Positions 54,700 to 64,000 of a DNA stretch of 64,000 nt are shown here, piece after piece. The DNA comes from Anisus vortex (lineage: Eukaryota > Mollusca > Gastropoda > Planorbidae), in the NCBI GenBank assembly GCA_949126835.1, contig OX421494.1, positions 56,176,358 through 56,240,357 on the forward strand. Direction: 5' to 3'. Numbering within the stretch: the stretch's first letter is position 1; each line of letters opens with the position of its first letter. Both the position numbers and the translations under genes were made by a program. The notes under the pieces were generated by a model. That model saw only the letters and a list, made by a program, of their open reading frames with translations. It was not told where the DNA came from and did not search any database.

Positions 54700-55160
54700 A
54701 TGTTACAGACGCTCCTTCTATACAGAAGATTATTGTGCTCTTAGATTATCCGTGATTCGAGTCTAGTCTTGCACCTTTATTTATGTTTTAAAACATGTTA
54801 AGTTACTGGTTTTCCTGATTTGTTCAGGCAAATGTTTCGAATATCTTCCCTACCTTACCAACAAAAACAGTTTTAGCTCAATAATTATTTAAAATGTAAC
54901 AGAATAGTTTACATATATAACAGCAAAAAATTACTTGTTTTAACTCGAACTAACCATATAGACTTTGTATTCTTGTTGTTCTTGTTTTCTCTTATCCTAT
55001 ATATTATAGACGCTCCTTCTACAAACAAGATTATTGCGTCGTACACTCATCCGTGGTCTAATTATAGTCTTGAATTTCGATTAGTGTTTTGAACGATGTT
55101 AAGTTACTGGTTTTCCTCTTTTGTTCAGGTAACCCATTCCGTACCCAGATGCCAGTTGTG
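54700..55160 (+). repeat. Two family A repeat copies before exon 2
   Basis: Copies at 54700-54845 and 55000-55160 share 'ttacagacgctccttctata', 'gattcgagtctagtcttg' and 'gttaagttactggttttcct'. The second stands about 150 bp before the exon 2 acceptor. Confidence 0.65.
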
Positions 55161-55315
55161 AAGAAAGAGTACTTAGCTGCATTTGCTGTTGTCTTTTCGT
55201 GGCGAAAAGTCCTCGAAAAGAGGGTTTATTTGCTTGTTAACGTATTTAGCAGAAAGCAGTATTCTCCGTTTTGTACTTCATATAAATTAACAATACTTTA
55301 TTTAAATTATAACAG

Positions 55316-56244
55316 GACTTGTGTTTGATGCCGTCCCACCCAGTATCAGCATGGGACTGTCAAGCAGCCTCGAGCTGAAGTGCATGTTTACAAAAGACTT
55401 CAACTCCAACATGGACAGACTTCAAAGTATCCAGATTCTCTACTCCGCCTCCGAGAAGTACCCGGTCTGGAGACTGGTGGCGGACATCAACTGGAACGAC
55501 AACATAGCTCGACCATCCAACACGGAGGGGAGCGTCATGGGCTTGATTGACAGTAACGGGATCTCTTACCTGAGAGTCACCTTTTCCCGTCCCATAAAGG
55601 ACAAAGCTGGAAAATACCAATGCAAGCTGAGCGGGCTCGCTTCTAGTAACCAGGTGCAAGAGCTGAAAGCGGAAGTAACTGTAACGGAACAGGTGCCCTC
55701 TATACAGAACGTTGTGGAGGAGCTGATCAACCTCGCCAAGCACGTAGAAACCCTCAAGAACCTCCTGATGGACCACCTCACGTTTGAGCGCAGCAAGATT
55801 GACGTAGCGGCGTCCCTGAGGACCCAGTTCTACATCTCTGAAGAGTTCAGGTCCCATCGGTACTACATGTACACAAAGGCCCAATACTTCACTTCCAACG
55901 ACGCCCACTTCCACTGCCACATGTACGGGGGTTACCTGGCGGAGATCGGCGACGCCGAAGAGTTCAACTTCGTCAGGAACTTCATCAAGGAGAAAGGATC
56001 CAAGTTCTACGAGGTGGTCATCGGCGGATCTGACGAGGACCAAGAAGGGAAGTGGGTCTACCCTTACAGTAACACCAACGCGACGTACCTGAATTTCACC
56101 GCGGGGCAGCCGGATGGTGGACGCGGCGCCAACGATCTATGCTACTGGAGGGACGGCAACTACTTGATGAGTGACTGCTACCCAACACTGTCTTCAGCCT
56201 GGACCTTCCTTTGTGAGATCCCATCAATGTTTGTAGAGCTGTAA
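55316..56244 (+). CDS. Exon 2 of CREP-like gene: Ig domain + C-type lectin domain
   Basis: With exon 1 it encodes 330 residues, a secreted Ig/lectin protein of the snail VIgL (FREP/CREP) kind, probably a haemolymph recognition factor. Numbering the full protein: Ig domain about 24-146 with Cys44 (LKC) and Cys124 in the DxAGKYQC motif; a helical linker 150-190 (VVEELINLAKHVETLKNLL); C-type lectin domain about 200-325 with Cys222, Cys297, Cys309 and Cys321 (FLCE). The sugar-site loop reads QPD (286-288), the galactose-type variant of EPN, but the WND partner motif has become YLMSD, so calcium/sugar binding is uncertain. Possible N-glycosylation at NAT and NFT just before QPD. Ig and lectin lie in one uninterrupted, GC-richer exon. 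A cell-free lectin unrelated to immunity remains possible. Confidence 0.85.
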
Positions 56245-56298
56245 TCTGATTGGTTAGAAAAAGAAAGTAAATGAAACGCGTTACAAAGTTGAATATGT

Positions 56299-56304
56299 AA
56301 TAAA
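56299..56304 (+). promoter_or_regulatory. Polyadenylation signal of the Ig-lectin gene
   Basis: AATAAA 55 bp after the stop codon. Confidence 0.55.
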
Positions 56305-56639
56305 AAATAAATCTTTCTAATTCATAACAAGTGTTGTTGAAAAATATAGAACATGTATTGTTGTTTAAAAATTTAGAATGCAAGTGAAATGGTATATAAT
56401 ATATGTATAAAAATTACACTACCATATTTTTAAACATGTAGGGCTATGTTTAATTAGGTCTACATATAAATAATATATATATATATAAATTATTTGTTTC
56501 TATCTTGATTAAGGCATTCATTACGTTTTTAAACAAAGAATTATTTATTTATACTTATCGAAACCTTAATTTTACACCGATGGATGTTTGGATAAATTAT
56601 GTCAGATTAATACCTTGTGCCAAGGAAAGTTTGGAAGTT

Positions 56640-56935
56640 TAATATATAGCATAAAAACATATGTAGTTAATATATAGCATAATAGCATGTAGTTAATATA
56701 TAGCATAATAACATATGTAGTTAATATATAGCATAATAGCATATAGTTAATATATAGCATAATAACATATGTAGTTAATATATAGCATAATAGCATGTAG
56801 TTAATATATAGCATAATAACATATGTAGTTAATATATAGCATAATAGCATGTAGTTAATATATAGCATAATAGCATGTAGTTAATATATAGCATAATAGC
56901 ATGTAGTTAATATATAGCATAATAGCATGTACTAA
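56640..56935 (+). repeat. 26/28-bp minisatellite
   Basis: About 11 units of 'ttaatatatagcataatagc' + 'atgtag', alternating with a 28-bp variant ('aacatatgtag'). Lies 0.4 kb beyond the lectin gene. Confidence 0.92.
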
Positions 56936-56939
56936 TTGT

Positions 56940-57520
56940 CTGTAGGCCAGCCCTGACCTGCCTAGTCTACTCCTGCCTCATATAGATTCAAAACCTAGCT
57001 TTTCTACATTGATATCTGTAAAATCATTTTTTTTTCTCCATCTTTGATAGTCTTAAAAATGTGTTGTCATTATTGATAGGCATGGACCTTTCATTTAGCG
57101 AATCCTAAACAATGTAGTAAATTGTATTAGTAGCCAATTCATTGAAGTCTATTTACAAAATGTTGATTTTCGTTAGGTATATAGTAATTTAAATTATATT
57201 ATAGCGCTGTTACTTTTGGCAGCGCTTTACTTCTCATACCAGGAGAGACTTCTAGGTTTAAACCCCTAGATATCCTTGATGTTTTTCTTAAGGATGTTTC
57301 ATTGTTGGAAATTTAATATCAGCATTAAGTTAAATTTCAGGATTATAAAAATGTGTTCATAATGAGTTTAATTGTATATGGAAATCAACAGCAAATAGCA
57401 TATCAAATGTTTAATGTTAATAAAGGAGTACATTTTTATAATTTAAACTAGAACAAGCAAGTAGCCTAAATTTGTATCCTAAGACTTAAAGTTTGGTTTC
57501 TGGTAACGTTTACAAAAATA
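56940..57520. other. Intergenic, nothing recognised
   Basis: No gene or repeat unit supported. Confidence 0.4.
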
Positions 57521-57524
57521 CGAG

Positions 57525-57795
57525 CAGCGGTGGTCGAGCGGCAGTCCGTTCGACTGGCGTTCCGACGGTTCTGGGTTCGAATACTGGGGAAGGGTAGGAT
57601 TTTTTCCCTGGACTGGAGGGTGTCCTTGAGTCTACCCATCTCGGATGGGTACCTGACATTAGTTTGGCTAAAGTAGAAGCTGCTGGGCATTGTACTGTTC
57701 AAATATCCTTTAGTATGCCGTGGCCACAAAAACTGGTGAATGCTGCTTCACCGGCCCTATGGATCAATTAGGTCTGACGGGATACTTTATTTTAC
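57525..57795 (+). repeat. tRNA-derived SINE, complete copy
   Basis: Head 'ggtggtcgagcggcagtccg' and B-box 'tgggttcgaatactgg'; body through 'gtggccacaaaaactggtga' to 'ggatcaattaggtctgacgg' and a TTTTACTTTTAC tail. Same family as 15391-15672. Confidence 0.8.
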
Positions 57796-57814
57796 TTTTA
57801 CTAATGTTTAGAAA

Positions 57815-59085
57815 TAAACAGATTGACCTAGAAAGTAAAACACTTTCCCCCTGTTTCATATGCAACGTAAAAAAAAGCCAAACATGGAATGGGTTGCCTG
57901 AAATAGAAAAATACAACAACACTATATAACATCATTGGGAACTCATTTGAAATGCAAGGCCATACATGATCAACAGATTTAACGTAATATACAATAATAG
58001 CAAAGAATCTTCTCGCTAAAAGTACATAAAAAGGATGTTAAGCCTATTAATAACTGAAGTTTATACCGCTCCCCTTACTCCACTCCCCACTTTTATGGTC
58101 GCGTCTATCGATGTGTATTCAATTATAAGATTACGATAAATGCCATTCTTTACAAAGGTTATAAATTTTACAGACGTTCATTCTGGATAAAAATTTATTA
58201 CGTCCACTAGCTAGGCCCAAAACAGGGATTGGGTCGGTGGCAGGGATAGAACCCAGAACGTTTAGTTGACAGTCCGAGAATAGTACCGCAGTTTTCAAGT
58301 CAAAATGAATAAATATAAGTATTATGTTTAAATTGTATTAATCACACTGGTACTAATGAACAGCATTCATACAAATTAACAAGAGCTATTATAAATCATC
58401 ATCATTATAAATCCATTCAATAACACTAACTTTTGTCCAAGATTATTAGTAATTAATTTTTGTTACCACTAAATGCACTGACAAAATGCAACGACAGAAA
58501 CAAAAATGGTGTAATTAAATAAATCAGGTTGAACATTTTCTTTGATTACCCTCATTGACGTGTAAATAACCAGTTATTAAATAGTCCCGCGCCCCCAAAA
58601 CTGAATTCACTATTAGTGTAATTAGCTTGTAGAAGAAAATTGGAAAATTCAATAAGTTTGGTTTAGGCTTCACTGATTGGTCGAGTCTACATTATGACCT
58701 ATTTTCCAACGGCACGGAGCATTACCCTCATAATAATTCCATGCAAACATACAAATCAAACATAATAAAGTAAATTATATATTTGGCTTTTTATAAAGTA
58801 ATTGTAGTCTATGCTTGAGCTAAAATTAGTTTTAATACATTTATGATAATGCTGTGGGTTTTTTTTTAATACCAAGATACATTTAACAGTTTATCTCTAG
58901 AATCATTGTCTGTTGACTTATAAGACATACGAGACATTATTCATGAGTTATTAAGAATAGCAGACCAACAGAGATCATTACTTTATTAAAACTATTGGTC
59001 TGTCAAGCATACAGAGTATGAGGAATAACAAATATTTGTTTCATTCGAATGATTTTGGTCAAAAATTTCTATAGTACCGTTATTG
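57815..59085. other. Intergenic; family A and SINE fragments
   Basis: Partial family A match at 57815-57955 ('catggaatgggttgcctga'). At 58190-58280 a minus-strand fragment of the ATT-tailed SINE ('gtcggtggcagggatagaac'). No gene. Confidence 0.45.
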
Positions 59086-59089
59086 GGGC

Positions 59090-59300
59090 TGATCTGAAGA
59101 CGGCTGGTCCTGCGGTTAGTTCACCAGACTGTCAACCAAAAACCAACTGCCACCGACCGATCCCTTCCGTCCTGCAGGAGTTTTGGGACTAGAGGACGTA
59201 ATAATCTTCTATAGCGCACTGAGCATGCTAAAATAGCATGGATAAAAGCGCTTTATAAATAACATTATTATTATTACTATTATTATTATTATCGAGAAGT
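59090..59300 (+). repeat. tRNA-headed SINE with LINE-like 3' tail
   Basis: From 'ctggtcctgcggttagttca' (A-box-like) through 'ccgaccgatcccttccgtcc' and 'gggactagaggacgtaataa' to 'gcatggataaaagcgcttta' and an (ATT)n tail. The tail matches the LINE 3' UTR at 16775-16850 and 62060-62120. Confidence 0.75.
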
Positions 59301-59520
59301 TCTTTTATAACCGTATATGGATTGATATTTTTAAGAAGTTTATTAGTAACGCCTTATGGGCTGGTGTTATGTACTTTTCCAACCCAGACTAAGCCGCCAT
59401 ATGCCTGTCAACTTGTGTCACGGGATGACCTTCATTATAATCATTCTGACTTAAGAAATTTTATTTGTGCAACGTTCAGTAACAATCAGGTAATAGAAAT
59501 ATTTCAACATAATGTATATA

Positions 59521-59667
59521 CAGTGCCGGCTCAATGGTTCTCGACACCCGCGGCAAGCAAAACAATACAAATATTTAAAACGTTAAGTCACTTAATTATC
59601 TGGGTTATTAATAAAAATTACGCTTCGAGACACTCATTCAAGTAGCAGACTCACAGAGTCGGCACTG
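59521..59667 (+). mobile_element. Short hAT-like MITE
   Basis: 147 bp bounded by CAGTGCCGGCTC and GAGTCGGCACTG, inverted repeats with one mismatch, resembling the CAGGGCCGGCTC terminus at 38839. The flanking 8-mers do not match, so border or class is uncertain. Confidence 0.5.
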
Positions 59668-59669
59668 TA

Positions 59670-60280
59670 GGGATTTAACGTCTTTATTTAGGTATCTTAT
59701 GTACATGCCAATATATTATAAAGTTACTTCTAAGTTCTGATATCTGGGACTACTTGGTTAGCTATTAAAGATGCTATATAATTTCGTTTATTGTGTCCCC
59801 ATGTTTCTGGTTTGACTTGGATACTTGACTGAAGTTTGGGTAGAATTAAAATCTTTACAATAAAGCTGGCGATGATTTATTTGGCGATACTATAAAAGTA
59901 TGTAGATATCAAAAATAGTTTGGTTTAGTTTCAGTTAGTCTAGTTGTTGTTTTGCAGAAACTTGTTTTTAATATAATCATTACATTCTTCGGTGTGTTTT
60001 ATATATTTTTTTTTACTTTCTTTAATGGTAAACCATTTTTTTTATTAACATAGCCAAAATTTGTATTACTTTATTGGTAAATTTCTATTAAACACACCTA
60101 GTCGTGAATTTCCAATTAATTTTTATTGATGTTGGTTTTGGTAAGCTGCAAAGTGTAAGTCCAATACACTGCTAAATTGCATATACTAAAAACTTAGTTT
60201 TTTTTAACAAGTGTTGAATATTGCATTGCTTTGCCCCATTTTTCAAACAAGTAATGTGTTTTTTCTAACGTTTAGAATCA
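59670..60280. other. Upstream region of receptor 3
   Basis: AT-rich. At 60256-60275 'ttttttctaacgtttag' resembles a 3' splice site 9 bp before the ATG, which would imply a 5' UTR intron; unproven. Confidence 0.35.
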
Positions 60281-61330
60281 ATGGAACCGTCGGTAAATAA
60301 GTCAGTTAGCATCACAGCATCTTACCGAGTTGATGACGTCATGGTGATTTTTCTAAAGATGCTCTCAGTCGTCTGCAACTCGATCGTGTGCTCGGTTGTT
60401 GGGATATTTGGCCTCGGCGCCAACGTCATCAACATGCTCGTGTTCTCCAGGAGCGGCCTCGGGAACTCCATCAACCTCTGCTTCTTCTGCAGATCTGCCT
60501 CGGACGTGATCAGGATCCTCTCCATCCTCTGGTCCGGGGTGTCGCTGAACCCGTTCATCGGTAACCTCCAAGGCGCCCCGATCGTCTTCACGGACGTCTT
60601 CTACGCCACGGGGGGCATGATCAGCAGCTGCACCACCCGTGTCACCATCTGGATCACCCTGTACGTCACCCTCGAGCGCTGCCTCTGCGTTGTGTTCCCG
60701 CTCCAGATTAAAAGCATCGTCACCCCCGCGAGAACGGGCCTGGTGGCACTGTTGATATTAACCGCGAGCGTGGTATGTTTCATCCCCATTTACTCCAACA
60801 TGCGCCTGGAATGGGTTTACAGCTCAGTTAGAAATCAATCCTTCCTAACGCTTGTTTTCAAAGAAAAAAGACTCGCCGTTGAAGGTCTGTCCTACGTGAT
60901 AAACAACACAATCATATCAATCGGCCTCGTTCTGCTCTTTCTATCCTCCTTGCTACTCAGCTTTCTCCTTAAGAGCAAGTCCCGGTGGCGAAAGGAGAAC
61001 ACGGCGGACAGGTCAAAGATAAAGGTCATTTCCAAGAGAGACGCCAGGCTGGTGACTCTGGTGCTATTGGTTGCGGTGGTGGTGATCGCCTGCTTCACGC
61101 CCCGGATGCTGCTGACAGCCGTGTCCGCGATGGTGCCGGATTTCAACGCCGGTGGAAGCTACGAGGCGGCGTACCGCAGCGCCCACTCGGTGCTGTACAT
61201 ACTGAGCGCCCTCGACAGCAGCGTCAACATTTTCATCTACTTCAACATCAGCACAAAGTACAGAGAAAACTTCTTTGCTTTATTTTCTTGCAAGTATTGG
61301 AGACTGTTTTCACAGAGACTTAGTCAGTAA
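60281..61330 (+). CDS. Rhodopsin-like GPCR, gastropod chemosensory-receptor type (receptor 3)
   Basis: Intronless 349-residue receptor, the most diverged of the three. NKS glycosylation site at residue 6; TM1 about 30-56 (Asn48 in GANVIN), TM2 63-88 (Asp75), TM3 from Cys117 to ERC at 132-134 (in place of DRY), TM4 151-171, TM5 205-231, TM6 256-282 with ACFTP, TM7 299-322 ending SSVNIFIYF. The second extracellular loop lacks Cys and has an NQS glycosylation site at 185-187, the same position class as NRS in receptors 1 and 2. The third loop is short and basic (KSKSRWRKEN). Coding GC is far above the flanks, especially to 60780. Same family as receptors 1 and 2 but a separate branch; ligand unknown. 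Confidence 0.9.
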   Translation: MEPSVNKSVSITASYRVDDVMVIFLKMLSVVCNSIVCSVVGIFGLGANVINMLVFSRSGLGNSINLCFFCRSASDVIRILSILWSGVSLNPFIGNLQGAPIVFTDVFYATGGMISSCTTRVTIWITLYVTLERCLCVVFPLQIKSIVTPARTGLVALLILTASVVCFIPIYSNMRLEWVYSSVRNQSFLTLVFKEKRLAVEGLSYVINNTIISIGLVLLFLSSLLLSFLLKSKSRWRKENTADRSKIKVISKRDARLVTLVLLVAVVVIACFTPRMLLTAVSAMVPDFNAGGSYEAAYRSAHSVLYILSALDSSVNIFIYFNISTKYRENFFALFSCKYWRLFSQRLSQ

Positions 61331-61840
61331 AGATCAGTGTTCTTAGTTTCATTCGTTAAAATATAGAAAACAAATAACAAGTATCATTGTAAACATCACT
61401 GGAAAAAAATAACTATTTTAATGATCATTGAGGTCTCTTTAGATATTAAAGAAAGGTCAACAGAACCTGAAAATAATTCTTAAAAAAACAAAAAACTATT
61501 TGTTTATATGCTCATTAATAATAAAGAAATTAAAATTCCTACTATTGTAAACGACTGGATACTTTGGCTTCCTATCCTTGTCTAATAATTCTAAATAGTT
61601 TATTATGGCGCTCTATACATAAAACAGTTTTTACTACTAGAAAAATGTTATTATTAATAAAACGATGTATCTAAAACCATTATTAATAGAACGATGTTTA
61701 TAAAAACCTGACTATTTCAAGCAAACCATCCAATGCCCGAAAGTCACTCGAGAAAAACGTTATCTGATTTGAATTCATCCTTGCCTATAAAATATGGAAA
61801 ATGTAGTTTTTGTGAAATTTTTTTTTTTTGGAGGGGGGAT
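61331..61840. other. Downstream of receptor 3, no gene
   Basis: AT-rich, includes a repeated 'attattaata(a/g)aacgatgt' pair at 61650-61695. Nothing else recognised. Confidence 0.4.
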
Positions 61841-61844
61841 CTAT

Positions 61845-62140
61845 TATATTACGTTAGCATGCTGAAGTTCCTAGAAGTGCGCCCATTTAAATCTGTGGCG
61901 CCTTCTTTAAATCTATGGCGCCTTCTTTATGACACAGTTTACATCAGACACTGAGAAATCAGAGACAAAAGAGTCTATTAAAAAAGAACTTAAAGACATT
62001 GCTCTTTAGCTAGTGGCTGTGTGCCTTACATACCAATACAACTGCCACTCCAATTGACACCAAGAGCGCACTGAGCATGCTAAATTTAATAGCATGGATA
62101 GAAGAGCAATAAAAATTACCATTATTATCATTATTATTTC
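61845..62140 (+). pseudogene. CR1/L2-like LINE tail with 3' UTR
   Basis: Plus strand: FKSVAPSLNLWRLLYDTVYI, a partial duplication of 'aaatctgtggcgccttcttt', then the ORF2 end and the 3' UTR 'gagcgcactgagcatgctaa', 'agcatggatagaagagcaat' and an ATT-rich tail. Same LINE family as 16775-17003 and 24225-24480. Confidence 0.7.
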
Positions 62141-62399
62141 TGTGTCAAAATTATATGCTTCATGTTTGTGACCAACTTTACATTTTCGTCACTAATTTCC
62201 AGACAATTTCTTAAATTTAGTGCTTGAATGACAAGGCATTGAACTTATTATTGGTTTGTTGTAGACTTAAGTATTAACTTTTAATAAAACTTGAGATAAT
62301 AGTAAACTAGCGTTTAATAAAACCTAATGTTATGTTAGATTTATGTCAAAGCGTAGACAATCTTGAAGGAGAAGATAATTATACACAGTTCTAATAAGG

Positions 62400-62607
62400 T
62401 AGGGGTCGGCAACCTATGGCACGCATGCCAGACTTGTCACACGGAGCGATTTTCAAGGGCACTCGGAACACTCCCAAAAAAACGCAATTTAAGTCTCTAC
62501 TACCAGAAATTATTTGCTAGAGCAGGATGACTTGAAGGATGTTGGCACTGTGAATGAATTAGAAATCCCACTTCGGCACACTATTGCCAAAAGGCTGCCG
62601 ACTTCTG
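62400..62607 (+). repeat. hAT-type MITE, older copy
   Basis: About 208 bp starting TAGGGGTCGGCAACCTATGG and ending 'ggctgccgacttctg'. Flanks TAATAAGG and TAACGAGG agree at 6 of 8 bases, consistent with an aged 8-bp duplication. Confidence 0.75.
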
Positions 62608-62894
62608 TAACGAGGAATGCCAATAACATTATCTTCCTTAATATTCAGTTAACGTATCATATTAATTCTTACGGTCTTTATTTGATACAGTTTCAGTTAA
62701 AATATAAGGAATAAAACATTTTGTTTAATAAAGTTGCCTTTAACTTTATGGTTTACTGCTTGTTACGGTGTCAATGAATCCGAAAGTTTAGCAAATATAA
62801 ATCAATTACAATAAATTAAAACAAGTCTTAGTAAGTCTTTAAAAGAAAAACTGTTTTACGACAAAGTTTACTGTTTGCTGTACACTGTATCTTA

Positions 62895-63130
62895 ATTACA
62901 CTAATCCAGTCGGACCAAATTGATCTATAAGGCCGGTGAAGCAGAGTTCACCAATATCTGTGGCCACGGCATACTAGGGGATTGTGTGGCCAGCACAACG
63001 CCCAGCCGCCTTTGCTTTACCCCCAAACTAAGGTCAGGTAATTATCAGAGCTGGGTAGACCCAAGGACACCCTCCAGGACCCGGTAACATATCCTAGTCT
63101 TTACCAGGATTCGAACCTACTATCTTTGGT
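62895..63130 (-). repeat. tRNA-derived SINE
   Basis: Minus-strand copy: B-box complement 'ccaggattcgaacctac' at about 63103, body 'gggtagacccaaggacaccc', 'ctgtggccacggcatacta' and 'gtcggaccaaattgatct'. The A-box end is degraded. Confidence 0.75.
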
Positions 63131-64000
63131 ACTAATCAAATATGCAATCAGTATATTCTATAGAAATAAGAAATCAATTCAAAAAGGTGTAGCTTCGTAC
63201 TATTAATTTAAGTCTAGGACACCTATGTTTGCTAAATGTGTATGATGGAATGGTATCCAAACAATGTCAGGTTTATTAGAAAAAATGTTATTGTCCAGAT
63301 AGACATTTAGTATCAGTTCCGCTAGTCTAGAAAAACATTACGTAGGCCTACTTAGACATGCATGAAAATATGGCATTGTGGCCATGCTTAATATTCAGAG
63401 AAATTATGGTCATAAAAATATAAATGTGCCTTGGACTCTTTGTTTTCCTTAATCTAATATGTGTATAAACGTTTGATTCTTCCTTTGAATGTACACTAAA
63501 GCCCCGCCAGAAACAGTCTCATTTCATCCAATGACCAATGGGAAAGCAATAGAAATAATTAATATTGAAGTTGCATGGAATCAGTCTTTTAAACTTTGGT
63601 GATTTATTTCTAAGCGTAGGCCTATAGCAATAGTGATTGTCTATTGAATGAATTCTGAATATACATGATGTATAGAGTACAACGAACCTTTTGGGCTTAA
63701 CGGAAAGCTAACACATTGTGTACACCGTAAACAAGATGTCTAAACAAACGGGTATGTGAATGTATCCGAACGCGGTTGGAGCTGTAAACTTCAGGAGTTG
63801 TGTGTTCATTTAGAAACATTTGTCTTGCTGAGTGATGAAATGTTGTTCTAAAATATATTTTGAATGTATTGAATTAAATACATTTAATGCCAGTTTTTTC
63901 ATATCAAGATCCTGGTCACCACACTGTCAATTAACTTTGTTTGCTGAGTATTCAAAGAAAAACAATTGAGGCCAACCATTCAACAATGTCAGTATACCCA
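63131..64000. other. Intergenic to window end, no gene
   Basis: AT-rich; no supported gene, repeat array or known element. Confidence 0.4.

Larger units (their letters stand above)
51896..55315 (+). other. Intron of the Ig-lectin gene, repeat-filled
   Basis: 3420 bp, GT...AG. Contains a minus-strand LINE tail (52129-52362), a tRNA-like SINE fragment (52640-52780), family A repeats (52915-53213, 54700-54845, 55000-55160), a plus-strand LINE tail (53190-53800) and a 30-bp tandem repeat (54485-54680). No extra exon seen. Confidence 0.7.

Noticed and set aside
55360..56043. 227-codon minus-strand frame opposite the lectin exon
   Set aside because: Shadow of the GC-rich lectin exon; no domain, while the plus strand encodes clear Ig and lectin folds.

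Overview
The window is animal nuclear DNA, most likely from a gastropod mollusc and probably a pulmonate (Hygrophila-type) snail. Three things point there. Three intronless rhodopsin-like receptor genes resemble gastropod chemosensory-receptor families. A two-exon gene encodes signal peptide + Ig domain + C-type lectin domain, the CREP layout known from Biomphalaria. The background is AT-rich and densely packed with transposons and minisatellites. No bacterial-type operon, CRISPR array or convincing functional tRNA/rRNA gene is visible. Every long open frame outside the genes below belongs to a transposon or is an artefact of a tandem repeat.

Layout. 0-8 kb: a hAT-type MITE followed by a large inverted repeat (arms about 1258-3630 and 5530-8005) that carries degenerate exons, a LINE tail and a SINE at the same place in both arms. 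8-17 kb: scattered hAT MITEs, receptor gene 1 (12163-13185, +) with a 46-bp tandem array that starts inside its last codons, a PIF/Harbinger MITE (13889-14558), a tRNA-type SINE and a 26-bp minisatellite (15.67-16.64 kb). 17004-24087: a complete Ty3/gypsy-superfamily element whose two 597-bp LTRs read as identical, with gag and pol; its pol order is protease-integrase-RT-RNase H (Gmr1-like). 24-40 kb: LINE tails, a 3'-truncated receptor pseudogene (25835-26446, -), full receptor gene 2 (30092-31165, -), MITEs, a broken multicopy Cys-rich gene and hAT transposase remnants. 40.5-50 kb: a 60-bp satellite (3 x 20 bp) interrupted by a second, decayed Gmr1-like element (41133-48437, -) and by a 5'-truncated CR1/L2-like LINE (48480-49846, -). 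51.7-56.3 kb: the CREP-like immune lectin gene (+), with a 3.4-kb intron full of repeats. 60281-61330: receptor gene 3 (+). The rest is repeat-rich intergenic DNA.

How the parts relate. The host genes with good support are three chemosensory-type GPCRs and one secreted Ig-lectin, both environment- or immune-facing families that expand by duplication in snails. The two Gmr1-like elements explain each other: the intact copy shows what the decayed copy has lost (the leader with the primer-binding site, and most of RT plus RNase H), and the decayed copy shows that the TGA separating gag from pol in the intact one aligns with a TGG codon. Both insertion sites can be checked inside the window, because an unoccupied paralogue (element 1) and the satellite unit (element 2) each show the empty site; both give 4-bp target duplications (GTGT and ATAC).
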